From: Zopfochytrium polystomum
Taxonomy: Eukaryota > Chytridiomycota > Chytridiomycetes > Chytridiales > Chytridiaceae
Reading direction: 5' to 3'
NCBI GenBank assembly: GCA_025765615.1
Contig: JAIVFJ010000355.1
Coordinates: forward strand, 1-59,431
DNA length: 59,431 nt
Within the stretch, counting starts at the first letter, position 1. Every line of letters starts with the position of its first letter. The notes beneath the pieces are model-generated. The model did no database searches and was not told where the DNA came from. It saw nothing but the letters and a program-made list of their open reading frames with translations. Positions 9,301 through 20,466 of this stretch are shown here, one piece after another. A program made the translations under genes and the position numbers.

Positions 9301-10543
9301 ACAAAAGACTGCTTTCATCGATGGCTTCTGGTAAGTCACACCACTTGCTTCAAAGTTCCCGCCCGAAATTGAATTTTTATTATTGAACAGATGATGGAAG
9401 CTGCCTACCATCCACATCCATACCATAATTGCATACATGCCGCCGACGTTCTACATTCCCTAAAATTCCTTGCATTCGGCGATGACTCCTTGAGCGAAAA
9501 GTTTACAAACGTGGAGAAGCTTGCGGGGATCATCGCTGCCATCGGTCACGACGTGGATCATCCTGTAAGCAATAAATGAGATTATCATCACAGAACCTCG
9601 TATTCACAGCCGTCTTCATTCAGGGCTACACGAATCAGTTTCTTGTGAAAACGCGCCACGAATTCGCCATTCTCTATTCCGACGCATCAGTCAACGAATA
9701 CCACCACGCCGCACACGTCTTCCAGATAACCAGTAATTCCGATCAAAATATATTTTCGGAGTTCAGCCCTGAGGAGTACGAAGAGTTGAGGAGGATCATC
9801 ATAAGACTCATTCTGTGCACCGACATGGCAAAGGTTGTCTCAAGGGCAAATTTTTATTCGAAACTAATAAAGTCGTACAGCACTTTGAGTATCTTACAAG
9901 ATTCAAGGCAAAGCTCGTAACGAACGTGCTGCAAAAGCTGGACACACAAGAAAATCGACTGATTGTTATGGAGATTGCCATAAAATGCAGTGATCTGAAC
10001 AACCCTTCCAAGGCCCCGGGTCTTGCTGTGAAATGGGTTGACTCGATAATGGAAGAGTTCTACAGGCAAGGTGACGAGGAAAGAGAAGCCGGCCTTCCTA
10101 TCAGCCAGTTCATGGACAGAAATGCCCCAAACATTGCCAAGTGTCAGGTTCGTCGGCTGCAAGCACTGCCAAACAACTGCTGGCTTTCTGCCTTCCTCTG
10201 AAACAGATTCTAGATTGGATTCATTGACATCCTCGTCGCGCCAATGTTTGAGGCATGGTCGCTCTATAAACAAGGTGATCAGCGGACTCGAAGCCTACGC
10301 CACAACATCAAAAAGAACCGGGAGCACTGGGCAGCGGTATCACAAAACGCGGAAAGGGCTCGGCTGCATAATGAGAGCTCGTTTGTACGAACGACGAGTT
10401 TGGCGAGCTCAGACAGACGGCAACCCATAGACGGGAAGACACCGCTCAATTGCAGCAATGAAGTCAAGCTGGACGTTGACATCGCTGCTTTGCCACCTCT
10501 CCCTCTAAAATCTGGTTCCAAAGACCAGATACCAGTAGACTGA
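6396..10543 (+). CDS. Receptor-like cyclic-nucleotide phosphodiesterase (ANF-type ectodomain, one TM helix, PDE catalytic domain)
   Basis: Thirteen exons as I read them: 6396-6861, 6938-6988, 7044-7199, 7251-7440, 7507-7689, 7825-7870, 7924-8132, 8185-8309, 8342-9330, 9391-9564, 9624-9833, 9881-10147, 10214-10543. All join in phase to give about 1131 aa. Residues 1-20 form a signal peptide (MSLLCWALLCSG...). Residues ~75-470 resemble a receptor-family ligand-binding (ANF/periplasmic-binding type I) domain, with FLRMRPDVLAEVN, EIAFVYSS and a DRDGSFTILFNNGSF end. One hydrophobic helix lies at ~488-510 (LNTLAIGIGVPAGFLLVLTV). Residues ~750-1050 are a class I PDE: YHNCIHAADV, HDVDHPGYTNQF (metal-binding HD signature), CTDMAKHF, and the conserved glutamine of CQIGFID. 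Expected reaction: cAMP and/or cGMP to 5'-NMP at the plasma membrane under control of an external ligand. The intron before 8342 would be only 32 bp, so that junction is doubtful (donor 8284 with acceptor 8345 is an alternative). No ligand can be named. Confidence 0.85.
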
Positions 10544-11677
10544 CGTGTAGAAGAAATTGAAATCTAGTGATCTGTGTTTAATACTCAGCTGTAAATGACG
10601 AGGGGCAAAGCCACTACAACAACAAAAATAAGAGTAAACAGAAATGAATATCTTGGGAAGCTGTTTGAGAACTTTGTGGGTTTCAGTTCCATAGCTCAAT
10701 GATGTGTTCAAATAAGTAAACTGTAATCAATCCGTCAATGTGCTTGCGAGAAGCACTCAGATGCGGCCCAAAGAAGGACACTAGGAGGGAAGTGCTTATA
10801 CCACTAGGACCAGTCCACATATCTTTGCTCTTCCTTTATGGAATGGAAAACCCCTGTCATATCAATATAAAACTCACACAGAATCCTTAAGCCGCTCCAG
10901 GAAAAATAACTTGAGCTAATTTTACGTCTTTCCATTCATACTATGCTGGTTTCGTCCAGGGCTTTCTGCTGCCATGAAAAAAAAGCCTTTGTGTTGCTCT
11001 ACTCCAGTTCGCAAGATTTTTCGAGTTTCTTTGCATTTTGCTTCACTCTAAAGTTATTTGAGCGCGGATATCTTAACGATCTCGTTTGACGGTCCTATGC
11101 CCTTCACTTATTTATTTCGACCGATTGGAACTCATCCTGAATACATTGGTTGGAACTCATGCTGAAATTGTGAGGCTTATCCTCCGCATATAGCAACTCC
11201 AACGTTTGGGTCTTGGAGGGGTGAATTTAGGATTATCCCTCACAATTAAAGACGAGTGACAAGGACCCCAACAAGTACATGTCGAAAAAATTTATAGAAA
11301 ATGAAAAAATGAAACAGAAAAGGGAGAAAACGAAAACAAAAGAGGATCAGTTGCCAGAGAAGCAAGCGACGTACAACAAAACACATTCCTAATTTGCCAA
11401 CCCCATCCCAGACCAAAGTCTGCACCAACAAGAAAAAGAAAGGAAAAAAAATAATAAAGAATAAAAATGAGATAACAATAGTACGAGCTAGTGACCAGCA
11501 ATGGATGCTTTCTCCTGGGACACATCACCCTAGATGAAAATGTGAAGACAGAGTAACAACATAAATCAGAAATGGACAGACTATATTACCTCAAACTAGC
11601 TTTTTGAACAAGTAGTGGAATGCTTCCGGTTTTTTCAATATGTATTGAATCTTTACCGCCTCTCTGGGAGTCAGAAA
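10544..11677. other. Intergenic, no gene seen
   Basis: AT-richer sequence downstream of the phosphodiesterase gene with A/T runs and only short random frames. It separates the host gene from the transposon debris. Confidence 0.5.
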
Positions 11678-13495
11678 TTATACCTTAACTAATATTTTTT
11701 TTGTGGCCGTAAAAAGATTTGAGTCATTATCCCATCGTTGAGGGACACAAAGTTTGTATGCCATTACCGAAAAAGAACTGGCATAGAATATGATGAATGC
11801 AACATATTCTTCCCCAGGGAGTCTTTGGGGTTGATGGATTTCTTTCCAACACTTTGACGTTGTTGTCCCAATCCAGTCTCTGGGCTCTTCTCTTGGCGTA
11901 CACATTGTGGCCTGCCCACTTGTGCCACTCAGTGTTTCTGATGTGAATGGGCTTGAAGTAGGGAATGTCGTTGCAGAGGCAGCACTTGCTGTCCTCCCCA
12001 TGGTTGCATTGGTGCCACCCACTCCACCAAGGCTTCTTGTCTTTCTGCTTGGATGCTGTCCCTGGCTTTTTTCTCCTTCTACGTGGCCATCTCGCCTCAG
12101 GTATGCTGACATTGGCAGGGCCTGCCTCCACTTATTGGGGGCAAACATCACTTGGCTCTTCAATATGTCTTGGGGTGATACCAAGGTATATATGTCTGTG
12201 ACTCCGGGGTCGGCCACTGCGTTGAGTTGCGAAGTTGTCCAGTTGAAGGGTTTGGAACTGCCAGGACTTGATTTCTCAACTGGTCGTGTTACAACAAAGG
12301 AGATGCCCAATCTGTTGGTGGTGATTTTGTTACTGAAGAATTTTTTGTTGCCTTCTTCAGTTGGTGGTCCTTTGGCTTTGAAGGCGCGATGGTCTCTCGC
12401 CCTTCCTGCTGCATATGAAAGACTTTCACAAAAACTGCCTCATCTGAAACAGCCTTGTTGCATAGATGAATAAAGAGTGAGAAACTGCACAAATGGAAAT
12501 GCAATTGAAGCAATCAAACAAAAGTCAAGTGTGTGATAATTTGGATTGGTCAAAGTAACTTACATTGTGTATATCCACTGGAAATTGTTTTTTGGTGAGA
12601 ACAGCATATATCTTGTGGTGGTGTTGTGATGGGGCAGCAGAAAAAGTTCGAAACCCTCGTTTCTCTCCTTGATATGATGACACCAGGTTTCTGTTCCACT
12701 TAATACTCAGAGTATTTGTCAACAGTGCAAGCCAGTGCCCAGGTCTGCATTGGTGGTGGCTCGCTCTCCCATGGGCATAGTGAGAACGATAACTGACAGT
12801 CACAATAGGTTCGGGTCTGTCTTGTGCCTCTTGCTGCTAACCAGTCAGTTCCGCGTAACATCCAGAGTCCAGTGAACCAGAAGCACCACCACTTGAGCTG
12901 CCAGTGGAACTGGCCAGGAACTGGTGATTTGAGAAGGTGTGTTTGCCATTGATGAGCCAGCAGGTGCAGAATCAGCAGATGAGGCAACAGTGCTATCATC
13001 AGCCTTCTTGGAATCAAGGGATTTAGAATCAGCCTTGGTGGGACCAGCAGAGTCCCAACAACTACATTAGCATCTCTAAGTTTCTTCAGTAAAAACCAAT
13101 CACTCACCTGACAAAGGTCCTGCAGCAGCAGGTGCCTGATTGTCATCAGTCTCTTCCACGTTTGAAATAAGTTGGAGAAGCAACTGATTGTTTCCTTCTT
13201 TAGACAGCATTCTGACAAGATGGTCATCCTTGAATTTTCCCCCAAAAGATGTCTGAATAGCAGAAAGTGGCAGGCAGCCAGGAAATCTCCAACCAACTTC
13301 TGCAACAGAACAGAGTCTATCAACTATGAAGAATGTGTTAGGAAAGGCATTACACCGCTACATTCCAATACAGTGTGCAAAATTGCTGCAAAAAGGCAAC
13401 CTTACCCAAATAAAGCAAGGACCTGTTCCTCTTCCAATGGTTTCTCGCCCTCCATAGCATGCTCACAGATGGAACCCCAACCATCATTTAGTTGC
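11678..13495 (-). pseudogene. Unrecognised decayed minus-strand gene, possibly transposon-derived
   Basis: Several protein-like segments lie on the minus strand in different frames. One near 13495-13410 (SICEHAMEGEKPLEEEQVL) and another near 13300-13105 (FGGKFKDDHLVRMLSKEGNN) are separated by plausible GT-AG sites. Segments further on include FNWTTSQLNAVADPG and, near 12060-11850, a Cys/His-rich stretch (WHQCNHGEDSKCCLCNDIP). A copia LTR fragment interrupts the series. I do not recognise the family. The mixture of frames and the setting among mobile elements suggest decay. Confidence 0.35.
12678..12860 (-). repeat. Copia LTR fragment
   Basis: This matches the 5' half of the copia LTR (inverted) as seen in the solo LTR at 14333-14746, from ACACCAGGTTTCTG to the CGTAACA end. 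The other half is missing. Confidence 0.75.
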
Positions 13496-13632
13496 TAATT
13501 GCTGCCTATTTTTATTATTAAATTTGGCTTTTAAGAACCCACACTTTTTTATATTGTTCCAGCCCTGAAGGTTCGACGGGAAGAGAAAGCGCCATCAATG
13601 GTGAAGTCAGGCATCTCCACCACACCACTCCT

Positions 13633-13750
13633 TGTGATTCAAAACCGTACTCTTTCTTGTTGCCTTCAACAGCTGGCGTCATGACTTGAACCCTGGGCCC
13701 TTGAGTGACAGATACTCAGACCCCCCATGCTTTCCCAGCTAGGCTCTTGT
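13633..13750 (-). repeat. tRNA-like short repeat (SINE candidate)
   Basis: Read on the minus strand, 13750-13675 has an A-box-like TAGCTGGGAAAGC and a B-box-like GGTTCAAGTC about 45 nt apart, typical of a tRNA-derived promoter. The adjoining TGTGATTCAA...TTGCC segment (13633-13670) recurs with a few changes at about 57522-57558. The match to a true tRNA cloverleaf is poor. Confidence 0.35.
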
Positions 13751-14186
13751 GAGGGGCTAAGAGCCCACACTACCTCTCCAAAGAGAATGACTGAAAACAC
13801 TCAAACCAACACCTTTCCAACCCCCATTTGCAAACCAACTCTCTCTCAGGACACTTTGAATGCCCTCCCTTTGTAAACACCTGACTCTTGGGAGACAACA
13901 TCCACTCACATCAATACCCCTCATCCTTTCCTTGAACGGCTTGATGATTCCAACATCCAATGGCCGCAAAACAGAAGTGTAACCACCAGGAATCACAGCC
14001 AAATCAACACCCAGCTGATTCAGACACTTATGAGATCTCCTCTTCATCTTCAGGGGCTCATCTATAGTCTAGTGGCAAAAGGGATAAGGCAAGTCTTTAA
14101 GATGGGAAGCTCCTGGTTATTAGCAGGCCAGTACCCTGGATTCAGCTCAAACTCAACAAGATGGATGATATGGTTCAATTCTGTCT

Positions 14187-14262
14187 TTATTCAAGGACAG
14201 CTAGACCAAGTGGGATTGCTCAATAAAGAGGACCCCACAGGTCCCATGTTCAAGCCCTGACT
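14187..14262 (+). repeat. tRNA-like sequence with A- and B-box motifs
   Basis: CAGCTAGACCAAGTGGGATT resembles an A box and ATGTTCAAGCCC a B box, at tRNA-like spacing. A similar A-box-like start lies just upstream near 14060-14080. No convincing cloverleaf could be drawn, so a SINE or tRNA relic is more likely than a functional tRNA. Confidence 0.25.
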
Positions 14263-14332
14263 GTTCAACATGGTGATCAACAGGTAGCAGGTCAACAAAG
14301 GAATGCCCTAAGGCAGTATGGCATCTGCCAGT

Positions 14333-14746
14333 TGTAAACAGTCTACTCTGAGTGAGTGAGTAGAAGGAGTGAATGAAGTGGAGATGTGTGTTTGTGGGTG
14401 GTCCTTCTCCCCAACTTGGAGAGAAAGAGAAAAAACTCTGTTATGAATAATTGATACATAATGATGATATACACGCTGTAATAGTTGCTAGGCAAGCGTG
14501 ACTGGCACAGGGTAAAAACCTCTTCTATATTATCTGCTTGAGCAGAGGAGGAGGAAAACTGTTGACACCAGGTTTCTGTTCCACTTAATACTCAGAGTAT
14601 TTGTCAACAGCGCAAGCCAGCGCCCAGGTCTGCATTGGTGGTGGCTCACTCTCCGCATGGGCATCGTGAGAACGATAACTGACAGTCACAATAGGTTCAG
14701 GTCAGTCTTGTGCCTCTTGCTGCTAACCAGTCAGTTCTGCCTAACA
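14333..14746 (-). repeat. Solo copia LTR with target duplication
   Basis: A complete 414-bp LTR in inverted orientation (TGTAAACAG...CCTAACA), flanked by CCAGT on both sides (14328-14332 and 14747-14751). It was left by recombination between the two LTRs of a full element. Confidence 0.9.
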
Positions 14747-14984
14747 CCAGTATCACAGAGACAGAGCTCAATGTGGGAACCACCCATGTAGGGAAAGGAA
14801 GAGAAAGAGAAGGGAACGAAACCTCACCCCAGCTTGGCATGCAACACACTGGCCTGGGGAAATCACACCTCAACTAGCTTGGTCTGGTAGCACTGGCCTA
14901 AGAGGACTCCATCCCCAGCTTGGTCTGCTAGCGCTGGCCTGGGGAGCAACACCAAAGAAGAAAGAAAAGGATTGGTTGTTACTT

Positions 14985-15145
14985 AAGGTAGGATTTATTG
15001 AGAGAGAGTAGATAGATATAGAACAAAAGAGAAGAGAGAGGGAGTATTTACAGGAAAGAGGAGAGAAAGAAGAAAAGAAGAAGAAAGAAAGAAAAGAGAA
15101 AAGGGAAAAGACATAACAAAAGGAGAAAAATGAAAGAAAGAACAA
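14985..15145. repeat. Purine-rich low-complexity tract
   Basis: A long GA/AAG-rich run (AGAGAGAG, GAAAGAAGAAAAG and similar) without coding signal. It lies in the DNA separating the two parts of the pogo fossil. Confidence 0.6.
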
Positions 15146-16560
15146 TTTGGAAGGATGAGTCACTCTTTAACATAATTTGAGGCTTTGAGGCCACATCAGT
15201 GCCAGGACCGTGGATTGAAAGGCGGGAATATGAGAGAAAAGGAAAATGAGTAAAAATAAGAATTAATAAGGTGAATAAGGTGTGTGCCCTTTGTGCTTAC
15301 GCCCATTCAGCACAAGGAACACAGGATGCTCTTTTATAGTGATAAATACTAGAGCTCGTGAGGGGATGTGTTGAATGGTAATAAAGATAAAAATAAATAT
15401 AGGGGCCAATATAATGACATAGTCACAACTGGGGAAGAGCTTTTAGGGAGACACCAGCTAAGACCATGATTAGTGAGATTAGGAATCTCACACACTTTTC
15501 TTTCACTACTTGTGTAAGATGAGTCTTGTGAGAGCCCAAACACAAGCGCCCTTCTTTCCACATCACCACCACCAGCAAATGGCCCATTTGCTTCAAGTTA
15601 CTGATGCAGCATGGTCTGTTCATCCATAAATTCGTTCTTTTGGAAGCAGATGGGAATGTCCAGGCCAAGTTGCTGCAATTTACTTTTCAGCTTGCACTCA
15701 GCAGGCCGTCTGGGAGCACACTTGAAAAAATTCAGTGGCTGAACACAATGGGGGCCATTTGAGCTGCAAGTCAACACAACTGTGAATCGAAGCTTGCAGT
15801 GCCCTGTGGTGCAAATGACCACGCTTTTGATCCTTCAAAACGAGATTATTTTAAACACCATGGCAAAGTACACAGGCACCTTGTCCATGTTCCAGATTTC
15901 CTTGTGGTTCACCCCAGCAAACAAGGAAATCCAAGAAGGATGAAACTTAGGGGTCTGAGGATGGAGTTTTAATCTCAGCAACATCAAAAGCCCTTGCCTG
16001 TTTGCATCTGGTTTTCTGCCTCAATGGGCAAGGCAGAGTCCAATCAGCCATCCAAATGGGACAGGGGAGGACAGGAATGTCTTTGGGAAGACCAACAGTG
16101 CAATCACTGGTACACTGCCTCCAAACCAAAGAATGGAATATCATGAACCCACACAACCATCCAGTGGAGGCAGTAAACGTCTTGCAAGACTGAGAGTGAT
16201 GCAGTGCAACATTAGTCAACAGACTCAAAGAGCTAATGGGCACAGATTCACTCCAAACCAGTCCATACATCGCAGTGCGAATGGAGAGATGAAACAGGGT
16301 ATCCATTGTTGATCAGTGGCATGATCCACGGAATAAAAGCAGCCTCCTGCACTGGATGGGCAGCTTGGGCACGGCAGGTGATCACCATTGCATGTCTTCT
16401 TTGGTTCTGATAATCCACCACACCTTTCAGCCCGCAGGGTAATCGATTAGCAATCCCCTTGATGGCAATAACAAACTGGATCAGAGCGGTGTCCTTCATC
16501 CACACAGTCACACATGAACGAGGCACACCCATCACAGAAGCGGGCTTGTTGCGTCCCATC

Positions 16561-17277
16561 GAATGCGACAGCTGTGCAGTGTGCAGTTGAGGGCGAGATC
16601 AAATTGGCTTCTCTGTCTGACGGGCATGCAGGAGGCAGCAGTGCGGGATGGGATGGCAACAAGCCATTCGTTTTTTTTTTATTATTTTTTCGTTTTGGCT
16701 TAATTACTGGTTGGTCGTTCTCCTTCGTCGCTCACAGAGTATTTCATTTTGACCCTTCCTAATTATTTCTTAGGCTCCTGACAATTTAGCGCCAATACCC
16801 CAGTTATCCTTGACGGTGCCCGCTCCGCTTCGTACCACAGCCTTTTCCCAGCGCCAGATCTTTTTCGTTCTTCTGAATCATCGCTTCTTCCCACACCCTG
16901 CTGCCCTCTCCTCGCTTTGTCCACTTGGTCCGCAAGGAGGCGTCTTTAACGTCGCTTCGAGGCGTCTTTACCGTCGCTTCCACCTGCCATCCACAACATA
17001 GTAGAGTGGAAGCCTCAAATGTCTCATGCCTTGCATTCGCGCTTCGAGCGGCACCGCAGTTGCAGCCAAGACGACTTTGTTCTTCAAGACTGCCAGCGCA
17101 GCGGCAGCGGTGACTGCAAGCGAGGAGGATTAGTACCGACCGAGAGCGAGGGTCGCTTCTTCTCAATGGCGGTCTGCGACGGCCTGGTGGATAATCGGGT
17201 AGGGGGTGATCACCGCAAGGACGAAAGACGCAGACTGTGAGCAAGCGCAACTGGACGAGACGGCGACTCCGCACGTA
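16561..17277. other. Intergenic, upstream region of the HMG gene
   Basis: No convincing gene. It runs from the end of the pogo fossil, through a T-rich run (16670-16690), to the ATG at 17278. The GC content rises toward the host gene. Confidence 0.45.
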
Positions 17278-19523
17278 ATGTCGCCACCCGGCGGGCTTTT
17301 CGCGCATACAACGGATGGCCAAGGTTTGTTGTAGTTCCAGGCGGAAACAGTTGTTCAAATTCGCTTGCCCCTTCAGAGTTAAGAAGCGGGTGGAGGTTAA
17401 TTCATCAAATTCAGTACAATATTAACACTGCACACTTTTTTTTCGACCGACAGGACTCCCACCGTTAGTGAGCGGAGAGAACAGTCAGGAATGTGAGCTG
17501 CTCCTAGAGTCCATCAAGCTGGAGTTGCCGGTTCCTGTGAAGACGGTCCTCGCCCCACTTGAAGGAGCAACACCCATTTGCGACGAAGGGGGTGGCTTTC
17601 ACTCATCCATCGCCACGTCGGCCGACCCAATGGCCGACGCCCCAACGGACTACCCACGCCGCGGATTCGACGTCTCTTCGCCCGCGTCGACGACGCCGCC
17701 GCCGCCGCATTCAATGCCGCCTCGATCGCCCGCAAGCGACGCCTTTTTAGAGGAGAAGCTTGCCCAGCTTGGCGTCTACCGCGTGGAGAGGGTAAGTGTA
17801 AAACATTGTGCGACGTCCGCGCAAAAAGGAAGGGGAAGAAATTCTTTCTTTCTCGCTCCAGTCCACAACACCTTTCGTTGAAGGGTCCCACAACTACAGC
17901 TCTACCCCACCACCCCACTGACACTCACACCCAATACGCACGCTGACTTCATCTCCCTCGACCCACCCTTCCAAGCCAACGGGTGCCGTTCACGTTCCGC
18001 GCGCGCGCCGCGACCGCCCAAAGTCGCACACGCCGCGCCCGTCCAACTCGTTCATCATTTACCGCCGGGAGAAGCACGCCGAGATCATGACCCAGTTCCA
18101 CGGCGCAAAGTCCCTCAATAACAACGTCATCTCCAAGATCGTCGCCCAGCTGTGGCGCGACGAGTGCCCTGAAGTAAGGGCCTACTACGCCGCGAGGGCC
18201 GACGACGAAAAGAGGGCCCACATGATAAAGTACCCTGACTACAAGTACCGGCCGCGGAGACAGCAGCCCCAGCAACAGCATCAACAACTGCACCAGAACC
18301 AGCACCAGCACCATCACCAACAAGAAGAGCAACACCACCACGACGAGATGCAGCATCTGCAGCACCAGCATCAACAGGATCACCAGCACGTCCATCACCG
18401 TCGTAATCATTATGCCCACAGTCCGTACCACCTGGAGCAAGAAGCCATAGGCAGGATCATGGCTGTGCCTCCGACGATACCAACAGCCTCCCCAACCTCC
18501 TCAACAGCGACTACCGTGCCGAAGCCGCTGTCGACGACGGCATCGAAAGCCTTTGCGGCTGCTAAGAGCGTCAGCGGGTCTGAAGTAACCAGTTTGCTGG
18601 CGGCGGCAGCAGCAGCGGCGCCGGAAGCGCTCTCTCTCCAGCAGGACCGCGGAAGCGGCGAGTTAACCGCCCACAGCCTTGGTCGGCGGCGGCAGCTGCA
18701 TGGGCTCCGCCGTCGTTACACCGGAGGCCCAGAACACGGTGACAGCAGGGATCGCCAGGGCGGCGATGGAGACGGCGAAGGCGATGTGCCGTGGGCCGCG
18801 GCGGCCGGGTTTCCTCCGCACCACGCCTACGCCGCTCCTGCGCAGGTGCCGTTCGGCGACGCCGGGGTGCCGGCGTCTGCGGGCCGACGCCATGTGGCGG
18901 CATTCCAGAACGGCGGCCGCGGCCCCCGCGCGGGGAGGATCATGGCGTCCATCATCGAGCCCGAAGAGCTTGTGGTCAGCGGAGGTGGCGGCGGCGACGC
19001 GGGCGGCGTCGGGGACGGCTTCGCACCTGAATGCACGAGTTACTCTTCCCAGATGTGCAGCACTGCTGGACGGGACTCGGGGATGTACTGTCCGGAGGGC
19101 GGCGGCGTCGGAGCGGGGCGGGAAGGTGAAGAAGAAGAAGAGGAGGAGGAGGAGAGGAGCGGCGGGGGCGGCTTCGTCGGGGAGCCCTATCGCGTGTACA
19201 TGCAAGACGAGCGGATGCCGTTCCACGACGGCGGTGGCGGCGGACGATCGGGCATGGAGTGCGTGTATGCGGGGCGGGAGCAATCTGCGGACGGAAACGG
19301 GGATCAGGTTGATTTCATTATCCAGTCGACGTCCCACACTGGCGGTGGCGGCGGCGATGGCGACGGCGCGGAACTCGGCCTCGACGGCGAGTTCGGAGTC
19401 GCGTGCCAAGGCGGTTGGATGAGCGAGCCTCAAATGAATCACTACCCCGCGGGGGACGGGTTCGTCGGCGAGGCAGAGCTGTGGATGGATCCTCTGCCGC
19501 ATTTGAACGGGAACTATGAGTGA
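17278..19523 (+). CDS. MATA_HMG-type HMG-box transcription factor
   Basis: Three exons (17278-17323, 17454-17791, 17976-19523) join in phase to 643 aa. The first exon is small (MSPPGGLFAHTTDGQ). Exon 2 is Pro/Ser/Ala-rich. Exon 3 opens with the DNA-binding box at about residues 147-220. Its motifs are RPSNSFIIYRREKHAEI, NNVISKIVAQLWRDE and EKRAHMIKYPDYKYRPRR, the L-shaped three-helix fold of the MATA_HMG subgroup. After the box come a Q/H-rich stretch (QQQHQQLHQNQHQHHH) and long Gly/Glu-rich regions without domains. The protein should bind DNA in the nucleus. In fungi this family includes mating-type and sexual-development regulators, but many members act elsewhere. No other mating-locus gene is next to it, so the role is open. 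Confidence 0.85.
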
Positions 19524-20466
19524 TCGCAAACTCTACGCCAAAATACCCTAGACTGTCCCCACTCTGGCCCCTCCTTCCTCCTACCGCCCTCCCCAATTTC
19601 CTCACTTTCCTCACTTTCCTCACTTTTCTATCTTTAACTTAAGCGAATTCACCCTCTATTAAAATGGACGACGAAGGCGAGTGAAAGCGTAATAAACTAT
19701 TGCACTTGCCAAGTGGGATAGAAGTCTCGTTATGTCCTCAAGGAAACCTACCACCAATCCACAAAACTTTCGTAAAGAAGGTTCGGCTTCCTACTGTCTG
19801 TGATAGAGTAGCATATCCAAAGGAAGCAAGCGTTGAGGCGAACCGAGTAAATTAACATAATTATGATGCGGTCCATGAATTCATACCAGAGGAAGAGCAA
19901 TCAGGGACCCATTCACTGGGTCATGACCCATGATGCAATAGAACTGTAGTTAATCTCGTTTGGAATCAGCAAAGAATCTTTCACGCTTCATGAAAACCCT
20001 AGGTGCCCTCCCTCTTCTTTCTTGATATCTTCAAGGGGTAAATGCTCGGGATCCATGTTCAAGAAAAGTGTACACATTCCAGCTGCACCCGCCCTCCGCA
20101 TTTTCGCTCAACACCTCTCTCCCTCAATCAGAGCCCGACCGCCCCCAACAAATACTCGAACGCGAGCAGCTCCTGCCCGGCACCACAAACAATATTGACT
20201 CCTTCTCTTCTGTAATCCATCCACCAGCTAGGCGCAGCCAACGGCATGGGCAAGTGAAGCTAGGGAGGAGAGTGTGTGCAACAAGGGCAAAAAAAAAAAA
20301 AGATGAGAACACAGAGCAGAAGAAGAAAAATATGTCGTCGCGAAAACCTCAACTCCGCCCTTAACCCACAACCCCCTCCCCTCCCCCCCCCCCACAGCAC
20401 CCCACGCCGCACCCCCACGCCGCTCCCCCCGCGGCTTCGCCGACGCGCTTTTCTCACAAGAAATAC
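19524..20466. other. Convergent 3' regions, no gene seen
   Basis: Lies between the 3' ends of the HMG gene (+) and the casein kinase gene (-). It contains an A-rich run near 20287-20300 and a C-rich run near 20370-20400, with no supported coding region. Confidence 0.5.

Larger units (their letters stand above)
13757..16560 (-). pseudogene. Pogo/Tigger-type DDE transposase fossil
   Basis: Minus-strand pieces in several frames follow the order of a pogo-family transposase. A CENP-B-type DNA-binding segment (about 16306-15950) contains FTASTGWLCGF and TSDCTVGLPKDIP. A DDE segment (about 15822-15420) contains VICTTGHCKLRFTVVL, FQKNEFMDEQTML and, frameshifted, SHKTHLTQVVKEK. The C-terminal DDE segment (14047-13757) contains LAVIPGGYTSVLRPLDVGI. 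The last part is separated from the rest by about 1.4 kb containing a solo copia LTR and a purine-rich tract. Stops and frameshifts rule out activity. Confidence 0.7.

Noticed and set aside
16804..17358. A 184-codon minus-strand frame upstream of the HMG gene
   Set aside because: Arg/Cys-rich composition without any recognisable segment, and it overlaps the first HMG exon. It is most likely a GC-rich shadow.
18663..19529. Long minus-strand frame opposite the HMG gene's last exon
   Set aside because: Shadow of the low-complexity Gly/Asp coding strand; the HMG box and phase support the plus strand.
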